Program-made: the position numbers and the translations under genes
Assembly: GCA_046328225.1 (NCBI GenBank)
Contig: JAXLWZ010000007.1
Coordinates: 1-64,000 of the forward strand
Reading direction: 5' to 3'
Source: Amarobacillus sp046328225
GTDB lineage: Bacteria; Chloroflexota; Dehalococcoidia; Tepidiformales; Tepidiformaceae
DNA: 64,000 bases
In this document: in pieces, positions 1 through 7,919 of the stretch
Layout of the letters: every line of letters begins with the position of its first letter
How positions within the stretch are numbered: position 1 is the stretch's first letter
Notes under the pieces: model-generated
What the model was told of the DNA's origin: nothing
Databases searched by the model: none
Seen by the model: only the letters and a program-made list of their open reading frames with translations

Positions 1-820
1 CGGTGCGTTCGAACACGGCCCAGAAATCGAGGCGGACGGAGATGTTGTTCTGCGGCGTGTTGCTCTGGAGCGTGACGCACTGTTCGTTGCCTTGCTTGAA
101 GACGCCGACGATGCTCACGCCCGGCGGCGAGAGGACGCTCCAGTCGGCGGTGGCGACGACATCGAGGGCGTTCGGGGTGCCGGGAGGCGTGTTCGAGGCG
201 CGGCCCGTGAGGAAGGTCGGGTCCCAGCCTTCGGTGCAGACCGCGGCGCTGCCGCCGACGACGCCGGTGATGCCCTTGAGGTTCACGTAGACGACGGGGA
301 GGGTGAGGGTGAGGGGCTCGTGCTCGGTGGCGGAGCCGGTGTCCTTGTAGCGCCAGCGAATGGTGAGCGGCGGGCGGGACGCGGTGGAGGGCGAGCTGGC
401 GCCAATCACGACGGGCTGGCGGACGACGATGCAGTAGACGTCGTCGATGGTGGTGGCCGAGCCGTTGTCGAACTTGTCGACGGAGACGATTTCGCCGTTG
501 AGGACTTCGAAGCCGGTGTCCTTGGCGGGCTCTTCGATGGGGAGGGTATCGACGGCCCCACCAACGCCGACGTGGCCTTCGGTCTGGATGTCGACGCAGT
601 AGCCGCGGAGGCCGAGGGAGGAGTTGCCCTGGGCGACGCCGGTGTGCGACGCAACGCCCGCGTAGAGCTTCGTGGGAACGGGTGTGTTGAAGACTTCCAG
701 CGGCGTGGTGGCCGCTGCGACCGGGACGCGTCCCGGGGAGGGGAAGGGAGCGTCCGTCGCAATGAGGACGAACGCGGTTAGCAATACACCGAGAAGAAGA
801 CGCCGGTAGAGCGTCGCCAT
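1..820 (-). CDS. secreted protein of unknown function, C-terminus beyond window
   Basis: An open frame runs leftward from ATG at 820 to the window edge with no stop, about 273 codons, so the gene is partial at its 3' end. The N-terminus is a signal peptide: basic MATLYRR, a hydrophobic stretch to about residue 23, then small residues. The mature part is rich in Val, Thr and Gly and has single cysteines in RGYCVD, DDVYC, AVCTEG and EQCVTL, suggesting an extracytoplasmic beta-rich domain with disulfides. I recognise no family. The long upstream region holds a palindrome (870-887) and a terminator-like hairpin in the transcribed direction (1024-1066), so expression may be regulated through a leader. 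Confidence 0.7.
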   Translation of the reverse strand, partial: MATLYRRLLLGVLLTAFVLIATDAPFPSPGRVPVAAATTPLEVFNTPVPTKLYAGVASHTGVAQGNSSLGLRGYCVDIQTEGHVGVGGAVDTLPIEEPAKDTGFEVLNGEIVSVDKFDNGSATTIDDVYCIVVRQPVVIGASSPSTASRPPLTIRWRYKDTGSATEHEPLTLTLPVVYVNLKGITGVVGGSAAVCTEGWDPTFLTGRASNTPPGTPNALDVVATADWSVLSPPGVSIVGVFKQGNEQCVTLQSNTPQNNISVRLDFWAVFERT

Positions 821-869
821 GCAACCCCCATCGGACCCGAGACCCCGCCGGACGTTCGAGCCCGAATTC

Positions 870-887
870 GGCGTGACAGGTCACGCC
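870..887. promoter_or_regulatory. 8-bp inverted repeat, possible operator
   Basis: GGCGTGAC-AG-GTCACGCC is a perfect 8-bp inverted repeat with a 2-base centre. It lies 50 bases upstream of the ATG at 820 of the leftward secreted-protein gene, a position suited to a dimeric repressor. No regulator is identified, so the role is inference. Confidence 0.35.
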
Positions 888-1023
888 TCGCCGTCCGGAG
901 GCTCGACCCACCGGAACGACTAGGGCTTTTATTGCCGATACCCGGGACAGCGTCAAGCGAAAGAGGGAGTTTTTTACATTCTGGTGATGGGTTGCCCGTG
1001 TGCGAGGGCGTTATGACAGGCAG

Positions 1024-1066
1024 GAAAAAGCCCGGGAGCGCTGACCATTCGCGCTGCGCCGGGCTC
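1024..1066 (-). terminator. intrinsic terminator or attenuator in leader of leftward gene
   Basis: Read on the minus strand, GAGCCCGG and AGCGC pair with GCGCT and CCGGGCT around a GAATGGTCA loop, followed directly by TTTTT. It lies about 200 bases upstream of the start at 820 and no gene end is near on that strand. It therefore fits an attenuator or riboswitch expression platform better than an end-of-gene terminator. The 1067-1180 stretch upstream also contains paired G/C blocks such as ACCCGGGG and GGCCGGTCAGCCCC, but I could not match it to a known riboswitch class. Confidence 0.5.
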
Positions 1067-1328
1067 GTCCGACCAACCGAGGTAAGGAAACCACTCCCGG
1101 GTGCTCCGTCCTGGGGCTGACCGGCCCCGGGTGTTCGGAACGCCCGGTGGATGTGCCGTGAACGGTAGGGAGCCGCGGTTGCGGGGGGATGGAGGGCGAG
1201 TGAGCGGCGTGTGGGCGGGCGGTTAAGGCACAAGCGATAAGGGCGGCTTGCAGTTCCTTCACCACATATTGCGTTGCCATCACAACCTCGCCACGATGCG
1301 CGTGCGGGGAGGTGTTTGGGTTCCGAAG

Positions 1329-2117
1329 ATGCTGCGTTTTCTGCCCCTGGCCGGGGTCACGGCCACGTCCGCGGCGCTGCTCCTGGGGGCGTGCGGCGGC
1401 ACCAATAATGACACTGGCGTATCATCCGGCGGCGACTCACCCGCCGCCGTTTCATCGCTCTTCACGGCCGGCGACGGCGCGGAGCAGGCGGACCTGCGCC
1501 GGTCGGCCTCGCCCACGGCCACTCCATTGCCACCGGAGCCGCGCGAAGCGATCGCCCGCGCCGCCGACTCGTTCAGCCATCAGCCCTTCCGGGCGGCGTT
1601 CCTCGTGAACATGGAGGAGCGCGGGCTGGGCACGGTCGGGGGCACGCTCACCATCGCGGCGAAGGGCGCGCGCTCGCGGGCGACGCTCGAAGGCACGTAC
1701 GCGGGCCACGATGGCGCCATCGCGGTCGCGCGCGAGCCCGGGGCGGACTACCTCTGCATCGATGGGCAGGGACAGCAGGCGTGCCTGAAGACGAAGCCGG
1801 ACGCCATTAGCCCGGTGCCGCTGCCGGTCGCGCTCGAGCTGCCGGCGATGCTGCAGGCGCTCGCGGACGATTCGAGCGCGACCTTCGCGCCCGCGAACGG
1901 CTATCGCGCGGGCGGGCGCAGCGGCCACTGCTGGAAGGCGACGGGGAACAACGTGGTCGCGACCATCTGCGTGGCGGACAGCGACGGCACCCTCCTGATG
2001 TACGAAGGCGCACTGCGCGGGGCGAAGGGCTCGATCCGGCTGAAGGAGTTCGAGAAGTCGGCCTCGGACGGGGACGTGAAGCCGCCGTACGAGGTCACGG
2101 AGCTGCCGGGATATTAG
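1329..2117 (+). CDS. predicted lipoprotein of unknown function
   Basis: Starting at ATG 1329 gives a classical lipoprotein signal: MLRFLPLAGVTATSAALLLG followed by a lipobox ending in LLGAC, with the lipidated Cys at residue 23. An in-frame ATG at 1296 is possible but adds 11 residues before the signal. The mature region starts with a Ser/Gly/Asn spacer and holds a roughly 200-residue domain with paired cysteines (YLCIDG, QACLKT, SGHCWK, TICVAD), resembling the LolA/LppX-like fold class of exported lipoproteins; that resemblance is weak. The stop is followed immediately by a purine tract of the repeat family described separately, shared with the convergent gene. Confidence 0.75.
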   Translation: MLRFLPLAGVTATSAALLLGACGGTNNDTGVSSGGDSPAAVSSLFTAGDGAEQADLRRSASPTATPLPPEPREAIARAADSFSHQPFRAAFLVNMEERGLGTVGGTLTIAAKGARSRATLEGTYAGHDGAIAVAREPGADYLCIDGQGQQACLKTKPDAISPVPLPVALELPAMLQALADDSSATFAPANGYRAGGRSGHCWKATGNNVVATICVADSDGTLLMYEGALRGAKGSIRLKEFEKSASDGDVKPPYEVTELPGY

Positions 2118-2407
2118 ATAAAAGAGAAAAGAGGAAAGAGAGAAGGAGGCATCCGGGGTGGGGGCCTCCTTTTTCGTCTGGGAGGAGCGGGTTCGAGGTT
2201 CGAGGCTCGAGTGGGACAACCCCGGGGGGAGAGACGAGAGAAAAGAGGAAAGAGGGAAGGAGGCCTCCGGAGCGGGGGTCTCCTTTTTCGTGTGGGGGAG
2301 AACGGGGTGCACGGGGTGCGAGGCTCGAGGTTCGAGGCGTGAGCCGGGCAACCCCGAACAGCGAAGGCGGCCGCCTTTTCTCCTTCCTCTTTTCTCTTTT
2401 CTCTCGT
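2118..2407. repeat. intergenic mosaic repeat between convergent genes
   Basis: The space between two convergent stop codons is built of repeat modules. Purine tracts of the AGAGAAAAGAGGAAAGAG type occur at about 2120-2149 and 2238-2270 on the plus strand, and at 2375-2406 on the minus strand, directly after each gene's stop. GGTTCGAGGTTCGAGGCTC-type tracts occur near 2189-2212 and 2320-2341. Between them are near-palindromes of the form GGAGGC-N-GCCTCC and GGACAACCCC/GGGCAACCCC. The same modules recur at 18.4, 26.1, 28.3 and 42.5 kb. Confidence 0.8.
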
Positions 2408-3667
2408 TCAGCCGCCGCAGATGAACTGGGCCTGCCCGGTCTTGTCGACACTCACGACGACCCAGCCGTATTTGGCGGCATCGAAGTAGGGCTCTCGGTC
2501 GAGGAACCAGCCGCTGGGCGCGCAGACGACCCGGTAGGGGGAGGGTCCGCAATCGCCATTCACGCATTCTGAATAGCCCTGGGAGCCCGGCTGGATGATG
2601 GGCGTGGTCGGCGTGGGGGCCGGCGTCGGGATGCGCGTGGGCGTGGATGTGGGCGGGATTGGGGTGTTCGTGGGCGCGGGGGCGTTGGTGGCGGTGGCGG
2701 CCGGCTGGGTTGGCGCCGGGGTGTTCGCCGCGCGCGTCGCGGTCGGGGCGGGGGTGCCGGGGGTGGCTGAGGGGGTCTCGGTGCCGGTGGGCGACGGTGA
2801 GACCGAGGCCGTGGCCGAGACGCTCGCGGTGGCCGACACGGAGGGCGAGGCCGCCGGCGAGGGCGAGGCCGTGGGCGACCCGGTTATGGCGATGATGTTC
2901 GTCGGTTTGGGCGTGGCCGTGCTCGTGGTCGAGGCAGCCTTGTCGCCGTCATCGCCGCCGCGGGTGAGGAAGACGGCGGCGGCGAGCCCGGCAATCAGCA
3001 CGAGCACGCCGATGCCCACGAGCGCGACGATCCGGGTGATGCGGCCGGAGCTATCGGCGGGTTCGGGTCGTTCGACGAGCATCCCGGAGACGCGGCGGGA
3101 GCGGTAGGTCTCCTCCTCGGGGGCGAAGCCGGCTTCGTCATCGAAATCCTCGTCCGCGATCTCGGGCGGGGGGGCGACGGCGACGCCGCGCGGCCGGAAG
3201 GCGGCGGGCTCGCCGGCGTCGTCCTCGGGCTCGGGGGCCCATGCCTCGGCTTCGATGGTCGAGGGGCGGGGGAGGACGATGGGGGGCTCGGGCACGGGCG
3301 CGATGGGCTCGCTGCCCGAGCGGGCGGGCGCCTGGCGCGCGAACGGGTCGCGCGAGGAGCGGCCGTTGGGGCGGCGAACACGCTGCCCGGCAGGCACGGC
3401 GGGGCCGGGGACGAAGGAGTCGGGCGAGGCGCCGCGTGGCCCCACGCCGGTTAGTTCTGCGACGAGCGGCTCGGGGTCGAGCTGGAGGAAATTGGCGTAG
3501 GAGCGGAGGAAGCCGCGGACATAGACCGGCGCGGGCAGTTCGTCGAAGCGTTCGTCTTCGAGCGCCTGGAGGAAGCGCGGCGAGATGCGGGTCTCCTGGG
3601 CAACCTGCTCGATGGAGATGCCGCGGTGGACACGCGCGTCGCGGAGACTCTTGCCGATGAGGGCCAG
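2408..3667 (-). CDS. RodZ-like helix-turn-helix membrane protein
   Basis: The N-terminal 70 residues (IGKSLRDARVHRGIS onward, then ETRISPRFLQALEDE and PVYVRGFLRSYA) are the cytoplasmic HTH domain typical of RodZ. An acidic/Pro linker follows, then one transmembrane helix (IVALVGIGVLVLIAGLAAAV), a long Thr/Pro/Ser-rich extracellular linker, and a small C-terminal domain with cysteines in SECVNGDCG, RVVCAP and QFICGG. RodZ links MreB to cell-wall synthesis; no MreB gene lies nearby. RodZ homology begins about ten codons from an in-frame CTG at 3667, which has GGGGAGG seven bases upstream. The only in-frame ATG is at 3775, lacks a ribosome site and adds unrelated sequence. The end is sure; the start is not. 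Confidence 0.7.
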   Translation of the reverse strand: MALIGKSLRDARVHRGISIEQVAQETRISPRFLQALEDERFDELPAPVYVRGFLRSYANFLQLDPEPLVAELTGVGPRGASPDSFVPGPAVPAGQRVRRPNGRSSRDPFARQAPARSGSEPIAPVPEPPIVLPRPSTIEAEAWAPEPEDDAGEPAAFRPRGVAVAPPPEIADEDFDDEAGFAPEEETYRSRRVSGMLVERPEPADSSGRITRIVALVGIGVLVLIAGLAAAVFLTRGGDDGDKAASTTSTATPKPTNIIAITGSPTASPSPAASPSVSATASVSATASVSPSPTGTETPSATPGTPAPTATRAANTPAPTQPAATATNAPAPTNTPIPPTSTPTRIPTPAPTPTTPIIQPGSQGYSECVNGDCGPSPYRVVCAPSGWFLDREPYFDAAKYGWVVVSVDKTGQAQFICGG

Positions 3668-3802
3668 GGAACGCCTCCCCGGGAAGAATGGGACATAAAC
3701 TAACCCCCCTGCGTCAAATGCGCTATCGGGGAGACACCCGACACGGGGGCGGCGGCTCCCGGCAGGTTCGCGCATCGGGTGGGGGTGCGCGAAAGTGGGT
3801 GC

Positions 3803-4558
3803 ATGCGGCTGCTGTTGGCGGGCCTGTTCGCGCTCGGCGCCCTGGTGGCGATGGGCGGCCGGGCGTCGGCGCAGCCCTCGCTGCCATCCACCTTCTATGG
3901 CACGGCGAGCATCGATGCGAAGCTGCCGCCGCCGACCGCCGAGGTGCGCGGCTACATCGATGGCCGGGACTGCACGCAGGGTGAACGCGGCACCACCCCG
4001 GTGTTCATCGAGAACGGCGTGGCGCAGTACGTCATCCATGTCATGCACGAAACGCAGGCCCCGGGCTGCGGGCGCGAGGGCAAGACCGTGACCTTCACGG
4101 TCGGGGGGCGCGAGACGGGCCAATCGGCGGTCTGGAAGACGGGCGTGCAGGAGCTGAACCTGAACGCGGGTGCGGGGGCGCCGCTCCCGCTGCCCACGGC
4201 CACGCCCACGCCGCCGGCGCCATCGCCGACCGCGACGCCGCGGGTGGGCACGCCGGGGACGCCGATCCAGCCGCCGCCGATCGTGGCGAGCGCGATCCCC
4301 ACGGACGACATCCCGCTGCCGTTCGGTTCGCAGGCGGCGCGGACGAGCGTGACGCCGCGGGCGCCGGGCGCGGGGAGCGTGACCCCGGAAGCCGGCGGCA
4401 CGGCCGTCCCGGGCGCGAACGAGGGCGGCGATGGCGAAAGCAGCGGGCTGCCGTACCTGCTCGGGGGGCTGGCGCTGCTGGTGGCAGGGGGCGCTGCCGG
4501 GGGCGTGGTGCTCGCGCGCCAGAGGGCAAAACCGCGAGGGGGCGGCGGGCCGGATTAA
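3803..4558 (+). CDS. surface-anchored secreted protein with Pro/Thr linker
   Basis: The protein of 251 residues has a signal peptide (residues 1-23, cleavage after GGRASA), a domain of about 95 residues (TFYGTASIDAKLPPPTAEV, then two Cys in GRDCTQ and APGCGR), a long Pro/Thr/Ala-rich stalk, and a C-terminal membrane helix (LPYLLGGLALLVAGGAAGG) followed by a basic tail. This stalk-plus-anchor plan is that of sortase substrates, and two sortase genes follow directly, but no LPXTG is present before the helix. ATG 3803 is chosen because it begins the signal peptide; an upstream GTG at 3779 would precede it with charged residues. The gene is divergent from the RodZ-like gene. Confidence 0.75.
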   Translation: MRLLLAGLFALGALVAMGGRASAQPSLPSTFYGTASIDAKLPPPTAEVRGYIDGRDCTQGERGTTPVFIENGVAQYVIHVMHETQAPGCGREGKTVTFTVGGRETGQSAVWKTGVQELNLNAGAGAPLPLPTATPTPPAPSPTATPRVGTPGTPIQPPPIVASAIPTDDIPLPFGSQAARTSVTPRAPGAGSVTPEAGGTAVPGANEGGDGESSGLPYLLGGLALLVAGGAAGGVVLARQRAKPRGGGGPD

Positions 4559-4614
4559 TCCCCCCTTGCCCGCATGTCGGGTACGCTACCGGCCGGGAAG
4601 GGTCCCCCGGCAGC

Positions 4615-5292
4615 ATGCGTGTCCTCCAATCGATGGCCATCTTCTCGTTCGTCGCGGGCGCGACGATGCTGCTGTTCGGGGTCCTGACGGCGGGCGGGAG
4701 CGGCAAGCACGAGGAGAAGCCGGTCCAGGAGTTCGACCTCGTGGCGGCGGCCGACACGCCGACGCCGGCCCCGCCCACGAGCACGGCCGAGGTGCCGCCC
4801 ACGCCCACGCCGACGCCGTTCGATGGCAAGGTGGCGCGGCTGCGCATCCCGCGGTTCAAGGTGGATTCGGCGGTCGAGGAGATCGGGCTGAAGCCGAACA
4901 ACGAGCTCGACGTGCCGCACGACCCGCACAACAGCGGCTGGTACACGCCGTATTCGCGGCCGGGGTGGGATGGTAATGCCGTCTTTTCGGCGCACGTCGA
5001 TTACTGGCCCGATATCCGGGGGCCGTTTTATAACCTGAAGAACACCGAAGCCGGCGACGAGATCGTGATCCAGATGGAGAACGGGGAAGAGTACCGCTAC
5101 AAGGTCGTGCGGAAGAAGCGGTACGACGTCTCGACGATCCCGATGGGCGACCTGATCTGGCCGCAGGACCGGCCGGCCGGCAAGCAATGGGTGACCCTGA
5201 TCACCTGCGGGGGGGATTTCGTCTCGGCGACGCCAGGCGGGCCGGGCGAGTATCTCCACCGCGATGTCGTGGTGGCCGAACGCGTTCCCTGA
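4615..5292 (+). CDS. sortase family transpeptidase (first of tandem pair)
   Basis: This 225-residue protein has an N-terminal membrane anchor (about residues 7-26), a Pro/Thr linker, and a sortase beta-barrel from about residue 72. The catalytic triad is visible: His127 in FSAHVDY, Cys198 in TLITCGG, and Arg216 in YLHRDVVVAE. Sortases cleave a C-terminal sorting motif and join the protein to a surface acceptor. The small size and Pro/Thr stalk fit the class E/F-like sortases of Chloroflexota and Actinobacteria. It sits between a C-terminally anchored protein and a second sortase, suggesting one surface-display cluster. Confidence 0.9.
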   Translation: MRVLQSMAIFSFVAGATMLLFGVLTAGGSGKHEEKPVQEFDLVAAADTPTPAPPTSTAEVPPTPTPTPFDGKVARLRIPRFKVDSAVEEIGLKPNNELDVPHDPHNSGWYTPYSRPGWDGNAVFSAHVDYWPDIRGPFYNLKNTEAGDEIVIQMENGEEYRYKVVRKKRYDVSTIPMGDLIWPQDRPAGKQWVTLITCGGDFVSATPGGPGEYLHRDVVVAERVP

Positions 5293-5347
5293 CCGCTCGC
5301 GCCGCGGGGCGTGGGTTTCGAACCTGAAGCATCCCGGAGAGTCCCCT

Positions 5348-6007
5348 GTGAAGTTCACCCGCATCCTGCCCGTGCTGACGCTCGTCGCGGGCATCTCGCT
5401 CCTTGCCGTGGCGGCCGCGTGTGGCGGCGACAAGAAGGACCCGGCGCCGACGGCCGAGCCCACCGCGGCGGACACGGCCACCCCCACGGCGACCGCCACC
5501 GCGACCGCGACGTCCACACCGACGCCGACACCGACGCCGTTTTCGGGCAAGGTGGGCAAGCTCCAGATCCCGACGCTGAAGGTGGATTCGCCGATCGAGG
5601 AGCTGGGGCTGACCAAAGACAACTACATGGACACGCCCAAGAACACGAACACGCACGTCGGCTGGTACTCGATCTGGGACCGGCCGGGCTGGGGCGGGAA
5701 CGCGGTGTTCTCGGCGCACATCTACTACCACAGCATCCCGGCGCCGTTCCAGAAGCTGAGCTCGCTGAAGGTGGGCGACGAGATCGACGTGGTGATGGAA
5801 GACGGGACGAAGTACACCTACCAGGTCATCACGAAGAGCCGCTACCACCGCGACAACTTCCCCACGGGCGAGGTGATCTGGCCGCCGAACCGCAACGGCA
5901 AGGAATGGATCACGCTCATCACCTGCGGCGGCGAACTCGATTCCACGGGCCAGGAATATGTGAGCCGGGACGTCGTGGTGGCGGAGCGCGTGGCGAAGGT
6001 CAACTAG
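5348..6007 (+). CDS. sortase family transpeptidase, lipoprotein form (second of tandem pair)
   Basis: This is a paralogue of the preceding sortase. Start GTG 5348 is chosen because it opens a lipoprotein signal (MKFTRILPVLTLVAGISLLA, lipobox VAAAC, Cys25); an in-frame ATG at 5264 would overlap the upstream gene. A Thr/Pro linker leads to the sortase domain at about residue 66. Catalytic residues are His124 (FSAHIYY), Cys193 (TLITCGG) and Arg207 (EYVSRDVVVAER). The different anchoring modes, a transmembrane helix in the first and lipid in the second, suggest division of labour between the two. The stop is followed directly by a GTTCCCAG-type repeat. Confidence 0.9.
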   Translation: MKFTRILPVLTLVAGISLLAVAAACGGDKKDPAPTAEPTAADTATPTATATATATSTPTPTPTPFSGKVGKLQIPTLKVDSPIEELGLTKDNYMDTPKNTNTHVGWYSIWDRPGWGGNAVFSAHIYYHSIPAPFQKLSSLKVGDEIDVVMEDGTKYTYQVITKSRYHRDNFPTGEVIWPPNRNGKEWITLITCGGELDSTGQEYVSRDVVVAERVAKVN

Positions 6008-6062
6008 TTCCCAGTGGTCAGTTCCCAGTTCCCAGGGGCTACCCCCGGGGTGGCGTGCGCCC
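6008..6062. repeat. dispersed TTCCCAG repeat module
   Basis: Immediately after the stop codon of the second sortase comes TTCCCAGTGGTCAGTTCCCA, then GTTCCCAGG and the palindrome-like GGCTACCCCCGGGGTGGC. These modules recur near 16.67, 18.5-18.9, 26.1 and 44.98 kb. Confidence 0.65.
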
Positions 6063-6079
6063 CGGGAGGCGGACAGCGC

Positions 6080-6700
6080 TTATGGGGCGAGGCCTGAGTC
6101 GAGCACGGTCATCGTGCCGTCGCAGGGGGCGAGGGGGATGGTGATGGGGGTGCGGAGGTCGGCGGTGGCGGCGATGGGGAGGGCGATGATGGCCTCGGCG
6201 GCGGCGGGTTCGCGGCGGGCGCAGGGGCCTTCGGCGTTGGCTTTCCAGCTCCAGACGAGGGTGACGTAGGCGCGGCCGCCCGCGGGAATGGTGAGCGCGG
6301 GCCGGGGCCAGTCCGTGGCGGCGAAGGTGCTGGTGCCGTCGTCGAAGCGGATGGCGAGCGGGCGGAGGGTGCAGGCCGCGGCGGCGGTGTTCCGGATGGT
6401 GAGGCTGAGGGTCATCATCGCGGTCGCGCCCACGGGCGGCCCGGCGGCGAGTTCGAGCGCGTTGGCCGTGCAGGCGGCGGGCAGCCCTCCCCTGCCGGTG
6501 ATGTCACCGGAACCGTTGGAGATGCCGGGGAGCACGACCGTGAACGCGGGCGTGGGTCGCGCCGGATGCGCGGTGGGCGTCGCCGTGGGGGCCGCGCGAT
6601 GCGGTTCGCCACCGCAGGCCGCCACGAGGACCGCGGCCGCGAGCGCGATGCTCACGGTAGCGCATCGCCGGACCGCGGCCCGCAGCGACCCGTTCGTCAT
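6080..6700 (-). CDS. lipoprotein, DUF4232-like
   Basis: This 206-residue protein has a lipoprotein signal: MTNGSLRAAVRRCATVSIAL, then a lipobox ending LVAACGG. A Thr/Pro linker and a domain of about 140 residues follow, with Cys in LPAACTANALEL, AACTLRPLAIRF, GPCARREP and LAPCDGT. The pattern of a Cys-containing domain with 'TLSLTIRN.....C.L' and '....YVTLVWSW' is that of DUF4232 exported proteins. ATG 6700 begins the signal peptide. It lies 20 bases downstream of the DegT aminotransferase on the same strand, so they may be cotranscribed. Function unknown. Confidence 0.75.
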   Translation of the reverse strand: MTNGSLRAAVRRCATVSIALAAAVLVAACGGEPHRAAPTATPTAHPARPTPAFTVVLPGISNGSGDITGRGGLPAACTANALELAAGPPVGATAMMTLSLTIRNTAAAACTLRPLAIRFDDGTSTFAATDWPRPALTIPAGGRAYVTLVWSWKANAEGPCARREPAAAEAIIALPIAATADLRTPITIPLAPCDGTMTVLDSGLAP

Positions 6701-6719
6701 GGCCCCGGCGGCCGGCGGC

Positions 6720-7877
6720 TCAGGCGGCGCCCCGCACGATTTCGCGCAGTGCCTGGCAGACGTCATCGACTTCGGCGTTCGTGAGGTCCGGGAACATGGG
6801 GAGCGAGATGGCGCCTTCGAAGATGCCCTCGGCGACGGGGAAATCGCCCCACTGCCAGCGGCCGTGCGCCTTGTAGGCCGTGAACGAGTGCAGCGGGATG
6901 AAGTGCACGGACGTCTGGATGCCGCGTTCGTTGAGCTTGCGAATGACGTCGTCGCGGGGGGCGGCGCTCACTTCGTTGCGAACGCGGACCATGAAAAGGT
7001 GCCAGCAGTGGCGGTTGCCCTCGCTGAAGCCGGGAAGGATGAGGGCCTCTTCGTCGCGGAGGTTGGCGAAGTAGCGCTGGGCGACGCGCGTGCGCTCTTC
7101 GATGAACTGGTCGAGGCGCTGGAGCTGCTGGCGGCCGAGGGCGGCGGCGATATCGGTCAGGTTGTCCTTGAAGCCGAACTCGACGATGTCGTAGCGCCAG
7201 CTGCCGCCGGCGTCGTAGCGCTTCCAGGCGTCCTTCGACATGCCGTGGAGGGTGAGCCGGCGGACGCGGTCGCTGAGTTCGGGATCGGCGGTGGCGAGGG
7301 CGCCGCCCTCGGCGGTCGTGATGTTCTTGGTGGCGTAGAAGCTGAAGGCGGCGGCATCGCTGAGGGTGCCGACCATGCGGCCGCGGTAGAGGGTGCCGAT
7401 GGCGTGGGCGGCGTCTTCGAGCACCTTGAGGCCGTGGCGGGCGGCGATGGCGTTGATCGCATCCATGTCGCAGGGTTCGCCGGCGAAGTGCACGGGGACG
7501 ATGGCGCGCGTGCGGGGGGTGACGGCGCGTTCGATGGCTTCGGGGTCGATGTTGGCGTCGAAGTCGCGCACATCGGCGAAGACGGGGGTGCCGCCGGCGT
7601 GGATGATCGTGGTCGCGGTGGCGGCGAAGGTGTAGGGCGTGGTGATGACTTCGTCGCCGGGCTGGAGGTCCCAGGCGGCGAGGGCGAGATGGAGCGCGGC
7701 GGTGGCGGAATTGACGGCGTTGATGTGGGGGGCGCCGGTGTAGGCCGCGAGCTCGGCCTCGAGGGCGTTCACGTTGGGGCCGGTGGTGAGCCAGCCACTG
7801 CGCAGGCATTCGGTGACGGCGGCGATTTCGCCTTCGCCGACGGAAGGCCGGAAGAATGGGATGCGGAATCCGGTCAT
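6720..7877 (-). CDS. DegT/DnrJ/EryC1/StrS family PLP aminotransferase
   Basis: Full-length (385 residues) sugar aminotransferase of the DegT family. Visible motifs are GWLTTGPNV (N-terminal), the PLP-phosphate region NSATAALHLAL (about 56-66), DAAHAIG (about 155-161), and the Schiff-base Lys184 in FSFYATKNITTAEGG. These enzymes aminate nucleotide-linked keto-sugars for surface polysaccharides or secondary metabolites. The flanking genes, a DUF4389 protein upstream and a DUF4232 lipoprotein downstream, do not reveal the sugar substrate; a cell-surface glycan role is inferred. Confidence 0.92.
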   Translation of the reverse strand: MTGFRIPFFRPSVGEGEIAAVTECLRSGWLTTGPNVNALEAELAAYTGAPHINAVNSATAALHLALAAWDLQPGDEVITTPYTFAATATTIIHAGGTPVFADVRDFDANIDPEAIERAVTPRTRAIVPVHFAGEPCDMDAINAIAARHGLKVLEDAAHAIGTLYRGRMVGTLSDAAAFSFYATKNITTAEGGALATADPELSDRVRRLTLHGMSKDAWKRYDAGGSWRYDIVEFGFKDNLTDIAAALGRQQLQRLDQFIEERTRVAQRYFANLRDEEALILPGFSEGNRHCWHLFMVRVRNEVSAAPRDDVIRKLNERGIQTSVHFIPLHSFTAYKAHGRWQWGDFPVAEGIFEGAISLPMFPDLTNAEVDDVCQALREIVRGAA

Positions 7878-7919
7878 GGGGGCAGTATCCCGTAGCGGAT
7901 GCGCACCGCCCAGTGCCGC

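Noticed and set aside
1067..1180. c-di-AMP (ydaO-type) riboswitch in the leftward leader
   Set aside because: Partial resemblance (GTCAGC, TTACCTCGG) but the conserved core order is not met; left as unassigned structured leader.
2189..2341. tRNA T-loop-like GGTTCGAGG sequences
   Set aside because: They recur as simple tandem tracts without acceptor or anticodon stems.
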